A stretch of 64,000 nucleotides of DNA, taken from positions 101,090,583 through 101,154,582 of the forward strand of contig OY744532.1 of NCBI GenBank assembly GCA_963556195.1, read 5' to 3'. Positions within the stretch are counted from its first letter, which is position 1; the number at the start of each line of letters is the position of its first letter. Below, one piece after another: positions 56,773-64,000 of this stretch. The notes under the pieces are model-generated. The model ran no database searches. It had not been told where the DNA came from and saw only the letters and a program-made list of their open reading frames with translations. Both the position numbers and the translations under genes were made by a program. The DNA is from Sepiola atlantica (Eukaryota; Mollusca; Cephalopoda; Sepiida; Sepiolidae).

Positions 56773-57990
56773 TATTACTTTAATTTTACTGATACTACAC
56801 TAACTTCACACCTCTCAAAAAGAAGGAGGTTATACCTGGGAGGATGGTATCATGTCAACAGAAGAAATGCAGTTAGGATTAAGCAACCCTGGCTTCACTA
56901 CAAACTCGTGTTCAAAAAAGTGCCGTTATTGATTAAGCAACCCTGGCTTCACTGTGGATTCATGTTCAAAAAAGTGCCGTTAGGAATTAAGCAACCCTTG
57001 CTTCACTATGTACTCATGTTAAAAAAAATGCCGTTAGAGATTAAGCAACAGTTGCTTCAATAAAAACTTATGTTTCGTTGGGATAAGGCAACCCGTGCTT
57101 CACTATAAACTCATGTTCAAAAAAGTGCCGTTAGGGATTTCCTCTGACGTCATTTCCTGCTAAAATCGTGACTTTGCATTATGCCGACAATCCCCCATCT
57201 CCAAATTTGGCCTGAGGCGCACCACCGGCGAATGCCGACACTCCACCAAATTCGGCCTGAGTCGCTCACACCGGCGAATGCCGACACTCCCCCAAATTCG
57301 GCCTGAGGCGCTCATACTGGCGAATGCCGACACTCCTCCCCGAATTTCGCCTGAGGCGCCCCACCGCCGAATGCCGACACTCACCCTCCCCAGATTTGGC
57401 CTGAGGCGCCCCACCGCCGAATGCCGATACCCCCCCCCCCTCTTCCCCAAATTTCTCCTGAGGCGCTCACACCGGCGAATGCCGACACCCCCCACACCCA
57501 CCCCAAGTTTTCAATATGTATACAATATGTATAGAAATATTAGTGAAAACAATGGGGGAGCATACAAATATTAGTGAAAACAGTGGGGGAGCATAATTAT
57601 TTATTACTTTAATTTTACTGATACTACACTAACTTCACACCTCTCAAAAAGGAGGAGGTAATACCTAGGAGGATGTTATCATGTCAACAGAAAAAATGTG
57701 GTTAGGATTAAGCAACCCTTGCTTCACTATGAACTCATGTTAAAAAAAGTGCCGTTATTGATTAAACAACACTTGCGTCACTATAAACGCATGTATCAAA
57801 AAGTGCCGTTAGGAGTTAAGCAACCCTTGCATCACTATGGACTCATGTTCAAAAAAGTGCCGTTAGTAAGTAAGCAACCCATGCTTGACTATGGACTCGT
57901 GTTCAAAAAAAGTGCCGTTTGTGATTAAGCAACACTTGCTTCACTATAAACTCATGTTCAAAAAAGAGCCGTTAGGGATTTCCTCTGACG
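56773..57990. repeat. Unit 4 E-F-D'-E cassette
   Basis: Almost identical to the cassettes of units 2 and 3. TGACGTCA occurs at 57145-57152 and 57986-57993. Confidence 0.9.
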
Positions 57991-58299
57991 TCATTTCCTG
58001 TTAAAATCATGACGGTGCATTATTTCTCAAATTCTTTGTTTTTTTCTCAAATTAGTACTAAACAACGTTGAAAATCGAGGAAAAAGGCACCCCCCCATTG
58101 GAGAAAAGTGCTCAGTCGACCCTCGAAGAGTCCATTTTTTTTTCCGGTTCTGAGATATTATACGTCCCGGGGCTGGCCGGTTATAATGATGTCAACCGTG
58201 TGACTGTTTGTTGGGTCCTGTCGGAGGAGTATCTGGACATACAAACAAACAAACAAACAAACAAACAAACATACAGACAAGTGCCCTTTATATAGGAGA
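57991..58299 (+). repeat. Unit 4 tail module G and right end of block
   Basis: Ends CCCTTTATATAGGAGA. Instead of a further CTAGCGGGG head, unrelated sequence (TGTTCACAAGATGTAG) follows. Confidence 0.9.
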
Positions 58300-58734
58300 T
58301 GTTCACAAGATGTAGAACGTTGATAAAAGGTCAGAGAAGATAAGCGCAAAGCCAAACGAGAGAAGATAAGCAGAAAGCATCGACTGATTGGCGCAATCTA
58401 ATTCGCTTTCGTAGAAGCAGCAGCAGCAGCAGCAGCATCGGAAGAGGAGTAGGTGGAGGTAAAAGAAGCGGAAAGAATAGTTAAAACGAGACAAAAATGC
58501 AAATAATGTGATGGCTATAATATTAGCTATTATCGTTTTTGATAACTGTTGAACAATATCACGCGTCAAATATTTTTGCCACACACAAACACACACACAC
58601 ATACACACATATCAATTATTATACTTAAAAAAAACATTGTTAAAAAACTTTCATTCTCCCCAAACATGGTACATTACCACTGAGACATAAAGGACTACAA
58701 TGAAGTTATGCTCATACATACAGGAACATCCTAA
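58300..58734. other. Non-coding with AGC and CA microsatellites
   Basis: An (AGC)n tract of about seven units near 58418-58437 and a (CA)n tract near 58580-58610. Nothing else is recognised. Confidence 0.6.
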
Positions 58735-59330
58735 GTAGGGAGTTGAGCAGCGAGATGTCTGTTCACATCGCATTAAAATTTCAGCATTTTAGCACAGTAA
58801 GGGAAACAGAGAACAGGGAGGGGATTCTAAAAGATAGCAGTTTGAGGAAAACTATTAGAGAAGAAAACATTTCGGCATCTGGGAACCGCTAAAATGAAGG
58901 GGTGAGATTTTGCTGCTTGTCGGGTTCGTCGGAAGTATTTACGTAGTGGGAGCCCAAGGTCCACGTGTTCATCGGAGCACATTCCATTAAAGTCCTTGTA
59001 GAACAAGCATAGAGATACAACATAGCGGCGATGGGACAGGGGTTGGAGATTGGTTGACAGTGCTGGACCTATTAGATTGGAAACTCTTTATTTGACGCTG
59101 TCTAATAGGGAGATACTAGTGGTTGGTGCTCCAGTCAAGATGTGGTAACAATACTCCATGCGTGGACGAATGGTGGCTTTGTAGAGATATATACTAAAGC
59201 TGGATAAATCAACTTTTGTTATCCTGAGGCCTTTTTTCGTATATATTCTAATCGCACGAAATACATGTAAAAATTTACCCCAGTTTTGAGATTGAGTTAT
59301 GTTCGAAAACCCCTCCATTTTAATTGTTCT
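58735..59330 (-). pseudogene. LINE ORF2 C-terminal relic (59656 family)
   Basis: The minus strand reads SIYLYKATIRPRMEYCYHIL, then TGAPTTSISLLDSVK and a stop. NLIGPALSTNLQPLSHRRYV, VSLCLFYKDFNGMCSDEHV, RKYFRRTRQAAKSHPFILAV and a tail CDVNRHLAAQLPT follow. It is collinear with 62820-63240. A stop and a frameshift near the end inactivate it. It lies tail-to-head opposite the larger LINE that follows, so the two copies are divergent. Confidence 0.8.
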
Positions 59331-59655
59331 AATTAGTTGTAATTTGCAAATAATTCATCAAGTAACTCATCTCTTACTAAATTTCTACCTATGACTTTCA
59401 TCCTTTCTCAATCTCGGTTGTGTAACACCCCAGTTTTTGTTCGATGTCGCATATTACTCTCGCCTCTACCACTCTCTCTTCCGTCATTCACCCCCACTCT
59501 AACTGTTTATTAACAGTCGAAGGAAATAAAAATAGAAGAAAGATTGAAATAGTCCATTATAAACAAAAGGAAATATAACGAGAGGCAGTAATAATAGTTA
59601 ATATATGTACATGTATATATATGTTCATATGTGGATGAATATTTTTTTTTAATCT
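59331..59655. other. No gene recognised
   Basis: AT-rich spacer between two LINE copies. Confidence 0.4.
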
Positions 59656-60414
59656 GTGGGGGCTCGGAAATACCCGATTAGTACACGAGCACAGGCTATC
59701 CTCTTTCAGAGTGTCGGACCCGTAGACCTTGTCAGGTTATCCACCTAAGTGAAGGAACACTCTGATGATAAAACCTTGCTACTAATTACTTACGTCTTGG
59801 CAGTAAATCGTTGAGGAGGGAGGCCTCCGTAGTCTTGATCGACAACCTTCCTAGAGCTGGAATCTCGAACAAAGTATCCGCTTTGCAAGCCTATAACTGC
59901 TTAAGGAGTAGATGGGCTCTTCGTATTGCCCGGCCTTCGCACTCCTTCTCTGTCTATGAGCCAGACGTAGAATTACAAGTACTGGGACGCCACTAAAGAC
60001 ACCTAGCGCTTGGCCTTGTTTCCTGACTAGGGCAATAAACGCCGTTTCTTTTCCTCTCTATCTGGGCAACTTGGGGAAAGTTTTTTGTCACTAAGTTCTA
60101 CATGACTAGTCTGGGTCGCTATTGGTCTGACAGGTTGAGGGTACAGGTTAGACAGCTTGTCTGGCTGCTGTTTCCGACTGGTAGTTAGGAGCCCAAACTC
60201 TTAGGTAGCGCTAAGAACGGCTGCTCCGTCAACAGTTGCATAATTTTGTGCCATGTATGTTGCGCATGGAAAGGGACTCTACAATTATCCCCGGTAGGCT
60301 TTCCCGAGGCCACAACCCCCATGGACCAGATCACGACTAATAGACTGGTTGTGTGAGCTTATTGGCATTAGACAAGCACCCACTTTGCCCTCCCTACTCT
60401 AACTCAAAACAAAC

Positions 60415-61215
60415 ATGAATTTACAAAATAAAACAAACAAACCAAAACCAGACACTCAACAAAAAACATCTTCGCCTCCGCTCTTGAGGTTCTCATTCAC
60501 AAATATCCGGGGACTTAGAGCCAAGATTAACGACGTAGAAACATTTCTCTTGGCAAACTCTCCGGATATCCTAGCTCTAAGTGAAACGAACCTTCAATCC
60601 TCAATTCCCTCTCACCACTTTGACATGACTGATTACCTTCCACTCTACCGTAAGGACTCTGACAAGCATATGCATGGGCTTGGAGTTTATGTTCGGAACA
60701 CCCTCCCCTTGACTAGAGAACATAGGTTAGAATCAGATGACCAAGCCTACATGTGCTTTAGATTGACTTTACATTACAGTGTTAGTTACTTATATTTGTT
60801 ATACCGTTCACACTCCACCCAGGACTGTACCCTGATAAACTCTGTCTCTGAAAGCATAGATAGAGCACTCTCACTCGACTCGAATGGTCAGATACATGTA
60901 TTTCAGGATTTTAAAGCACATCACCGTGACTGGTTGGGATTTTCCAGCATTACTGATGCAGCTGGGAACTCTACGTTTAATTTCTCCTCAGTTCACGACC
61001 TCTCCCAGACTGTAACTTTTCCGACCCGCCTTCCTGATCGTGCGCACCAGCAAGTCTCACTTCTCAACATGTTCTTGACCTCACTACCCGATGGTTCTGT
61101 GGCGAATGCCCATAGCCTGCTCGGAAACTCTGGTCACGTTGTGCTAATGATACTTATCACTTTAAATACTCATCCAAAAGCTGAAGAGCCGTTGCTCAAA
61201 ACGACAAAAAAATGA
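60415..61215 (+). pseudogene. LINE endonuclease domain (ORF2 N-terminal part)
   Basis: The 266 residues start at the first ATG after the GC-balanced leader. The endonuclease/exonuclease/phosphatase fold is recognisable. FTNIRGLRAKINDVETFL is the first strand and carries the Asn. DILALSETNL carries the catalytic Glu. VFQDFKAHHRDWLG corresponds to GDFNAHH, with Asp and His kept but Gly and Asn changed. LLGNSGHVVL corresponds to the terminal SDHV block, with its Asp replaced by Gly. Changed metal-binding and catalytic positions mean an inactive nuclease. The frame ends at TGA 61213-61215 after an A-run. The adjacent frame continues with conserved sequence, so an indel in the poly-A tract broke the ORF. 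Confidence 0.8.
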
Positions 61216-63246
61216 GAAGGCTGATTTTGAATCCCTCAGGGATCACATCAGCGACGCACCATGGGGTGAAACCTTTTCACTCCCTGCTGATCAGTGTGCA
61301 AATGAGCTAACCGAATGGGTCAAAGCAGGCATTGATGCTTACGTCCCCCAGCGAAAATTCTTCAGCAAACCCCACTTTCCTCAATGGTTCACCCCAGAAT
61401 GTGCAGCTGCTATTGCTGAGAGGCAGAAAGCATTCCGAAAATTCGGTCGCCATAAGTCAACTGCGAACGGACAAACATTTGTAGAGGCAAACAATGATTG
61501 CAAAGTAGCGATAGATGAAGCAAAGAGAAGGTATACAGAGATAACCAAAAAACGCATTCAGTCACAGAAACTAGATACTCGTGATTTCTGAAAATCTACA
61601 ATAGTTTGATGAACAATGGACAATCGATAATTCCCCCGCTATCAAATCACAACGATGTTGTTTGCACGGCAACTGATAAGGCTGAACTACTGGCCAAGCG
61701 TTTTGCCTCAAATTCCACTTTGGACTCGGCAAACTAACCCCTCCCAAATTCCCATTGCGGACTGAAGCCACACCTGAGAACCTGCTTATCACCCCCATCT
61801 CAGGTCCAAGTCATCATAAAATACCGTGGCACCTCCAATAGTAATAGTAATAAAGAAATGCTCTACTGGTCTGGCTCATGTCCTCTCCAAACTATACAAC
61901 AAATGCCTTGCTGAATCTTGTTTTCCTGATAGTTGAAAAATTGCTTCTGTGGTACCAGTATTCAAGAATTCTGGAGATAGAACTGATCCTCTAAACTACC
62001 ACCGAATCGGTCTACTCCCGATCTTTGCTAAAATCTTTGAATCATTAATCAATCTAGCTATAGTCCGGCACCTAATGCTAAACTTCTTTCTGATCATCAA
62101 TATGGATTTAGACAAGCACGATCAACCGCAGATATTCTAACGGTCATTGCTGAACGCATATATCATACACTGGACAAGCCAGGTGAAGCGAGGGCTGTAG
62201 CGCTTGATATATCCAAGGCCTTTGACAAGGTCTTGCAAGAAGGGCTTCTCCTAAAACTGCACTCATATTGTATTACTGGACAAATATTTATTATAATTAA
62301 ATCCTTCCTAACAAAAAGAAAGATCTAAGTTGTCATCGATGGCCGTTCATCTAAGCAACATGACATAAATGCTGGCGTACCCCAAGAATCCATCCTAGGA
62401 CCTCTACTGTTACTGATTTTCATAATGACCTTACTGATGTAATTGAGACTGAAATAGAAATATTTGCTGACGACACCACGCTCTACTCTCGTAATGTGGG
62501 CAAAACCGAGGCGCACATATCTGAGGCAATGGCTGAATCCTTAGCAAATGACATCCAGTCTGTAGTGGATCGGGGTCCAAAATGGACGGTAACTTTTAAT
62601 GCCGCAAAATCAAAGCTACTTTCCTTCAATAACTACAAGAAACCTCTTCAACCACCGATTGTCATGGCAAATAACACCCTACCTGAGAGTTCCTCATTCA
62701 AACTCATCGGACACAGATAACATGAATTGGAACAAATACATTGAAGACATTGCCAGGACTGCTGCAAAGAAGGTGGGATCCCTCTACCGTGCTAGTAAAC
62801 TCCTCACACCTGACATTATCCTATATCTCTATAAAGCCACCATCCTCCCATGCATGGAATATTGTTGCCACATATGGGCTGGTGCATCATCCACTAGTCT
62901 CTCCCTGTTAGACAAGGTCCAAAAAAGAGTCACCAACTTAATAGGTTCCTCACTATCCACCAAGCTCCAGCCCCTATCCCACCGCCACAATGTTGCTTCC
63001 TTGTGCCTGTTTTACAAGTACTTCAATGGACTGTGCTCTGATGAACTTGTTGCTCTGGTCCCCCTATGACGCAAATTCACTGTGGAGGTCCCCATACGCC
63101 GAAGAGCTTTCTACTCCAAAAGCTTCTTTTCTCGTGCTGCTGGCCTCTGGAACGCTATACCTGTCCCCTGTTTCCATGACGGTACTGACATGCAGAAATC
63201 TAAAACTAATGTAAACAGACATCTCGCTGCGCAGCTCCTAATTTAG
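61209..63246 (+). pseudogene. LINE reverse transcriptase domain (ORF2 C-terminal part)
   Basis: Conserved blocks appear in order but in several frames: APWGETFSLPADQC and QWFTPECAAAIAERQKAFRK (linker); LLAKRFASNSTL; PVFKNSGDRTDPLNYHRIGL; QYGFRQARSTADILTVIAER; VALDISKAFDKV (motif A Asp present); GVPQESILGPLL (Glu for the usual Gly); EIFADDTTLYS (motif C Asp-Asp present). The C-terminal part has YLYKATILPCMEYCCHIWAG, LSHRHNVASLCLFYKYFNGL, a TGA at 63067-63069, AAGLWNAIPVPCFHDGTD, then the terminal stop. Frameshifts near 61590, 61730, 62100, 62420 and 62710 make it non-functional. Confidence 0.85.
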
Positions 63247-63339
63247 GTTGACCCCCTTAAACCTTCTCCCTTTTTCTCAGTAGCCTCTTACGTCTACAGT
63301 GGCGGTCTGCCTTGTTTGGGGTGAACTATGTTAAAAAAA

Positions 63340-63368
63340 TTAATATATACATATATATATATATAAAC

Positions 63369-63462
<94 letters not shown>

Positions 63463-63520
63463 CGACAGACAGACAGACAGACTAAAGAAACAGAGAACGG
63501 GAGAGACAGAAAGAGACAGA
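63340..63520. repeat. (TA)n, (GA)n and (GACA)n microsatellites
   Basis: Short TA tract, about 14 GA units, then about 20 ACAG units (63400-63480), then GA-rich decay. These follow the 3' end of the LINE. Confidence 0.95.
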
Positions 63521-63882
63521 AAGATACAGATAGAGCGGCAGAGGAAAGGGAGAAGAAAGATGATCATTTTGGGTATTGTTTTTATATTTTTTCTATTTAA
63601 CTGACTTGCAAACTAACTTTTAATTGATCCAAACATTCATATCTTGTGTAATAAGTGGAAAAAAACCCCGAGAAGCTGTAATAATATTTAACACTTAGTT
63701 TAATAGGAAAAGAGAGAAATGGGGAGAGAAAGAGAGAGATTTAGTAAGCAGAAATGAGGTTAATATTGTAATCTGTGTTTGTAATTTTTTCATATTTAAC
63801 TGGCTTTGCCAACTCACTTATTCATGATTCAAATAATCTAACATGAGCTCAATGGGTGACCAAACAGATCACATTTTCTATA

Positions 63883-63917
<35 letters not shown>

Positions 63918-64000
63918 AAAAACATGGGGTAAGGTAAATCAAAATACCTTTTAAAGCATGTTAAGATGCGATGATCTTTTATTAAAAAAGAAAAAAATCG
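63521..64000. other. No gene recognised; (TA)n at 63882-63914
   Basis: Two diverged copies of a GA-rich/AT-rich segment (TTTTTTCTATTTAACTGACT near 63587 and TTTTTTCATATTTAACTGGC near 63786, about 200 bp apart), then a TA microsatellite. Confidence 0.5.

Larger units (their letters stand above)
29997..58299 (+). repeat. 28.3-kb composite higher-order satellite block
   Basis: Four head-to-tail composite units begin at CTAGCGGGG (29997, 38647, 46349, 52433). Each ends in an (AAAC)n tract plus CCTTTATATARGAGA. After the fourth unit the next base leaves the pattern (58300). The left flank (TTTATTTATGA) and right flank (TGTTCACAAG) differ, so this is one inserted block. No protein gene is inside. 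Module order in units 2-4: head A, 35-bp array B, 137-bp array C, 80-bp array D, cassette of E (54 bp) and F (46 bp) repeats, tail G. Confidence 0.9.
59656..63335 (+). mobile_element. Nearly full-length non-LTR retrotransposon (CR1/Jockey-like)
   Basis: From about CTGTGGGGGCTCGGAAATAC the composition becomes balanced (roughly half G+C) until the stop at 63244, in contrast to AT-rich flanks. A presumed 5' UTR (59656-60414) precedes one large ORF with apurinic-type endonuclease and reverse transcriptase domains. A short 3' UTR ends in AT-rich and simple repeats. No ORF1 was recognised. It is the master-like copy for the fragments at 20735, 23745, 28690 and 58735. Confidence 0.75.

Overview
The window is repeat-dense, AT-rich animal nuclear DNA. 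I see no intact host protein-coding gene, no rRNA and no functional tRNA. It combines relics of non-LTR retrotransposons, tRNA-derived SINEs, hammerhead-ribozyme-bearing retroelement ends of the kind known from Penelope-like elements, long (TA)n and (CT)n arrays, and kilobase satellites. This mix suggests a lophotrochozoan, most plausibly a mollusc and perhaps a cephalopod. The species assignment is inference.

Layout. 1-4750: a 24-bp minisatellite carrying AP-1-type sites, a 37-bp degenerate satellite, a TIR element whose interior is a 40-bp satellite (2156-2963), and LINE 3' ends. 5570-11570: TA/CT microsatellites interleaved with SINE-like elements and hammerhead motifs, a Gag relic (8562-9137) with a possible LTR, and a 94-bp-armed palindrome built from a hammerhead region (10933-11132). 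12250-19700: a possible LTR, a CT-rich minisatellite, a (CTRCA)n array, a dispersed promoter-like repeat pair, a (CAA)-rich LTR-like block and a PIF1-type helicase relic. 20100-29870: a U2 snRNA fragment, relics of at least three LINE families, tRNA-like SINEs, and three more well-formed hammerhead motifs next to TA arrays.

29997-58299 is one 28.3-kb block made of four head-to-tail composite units (about 8.7, 7.7, 6.1 and 5.9 kb). Each unit starts with CTAGCGGGG plus a GC hairpin and ends with an (AAAC)n tract and TTTATATARGAGA. Inside lie a 35-bp satellite, then a 137-bp satellite. Units 2-4 then carry an 80-bp satellite, a cassette of 54-bp and 46-bp repeats with conserved TGACGTCA palindromes, and a G-module; unit 1 carries a 33-bp satellite and a 161-bp duplication in their place. 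All open frames in the block are by-products of repeat periodicity.

58735-63330 holds a LINE 3' fragment and then the most complete LINE of the window (EN plus RT), inactivated by frameshifts, stops and loss of catalytic residues. The window ends in GA, GACA and TA microsatellites.

The parts most worth following up are the group of hammerhead-like motifs in several sequence families (several with complete pairing) and the 28-kb nested satellite that behaves as a multi-copy composite element.
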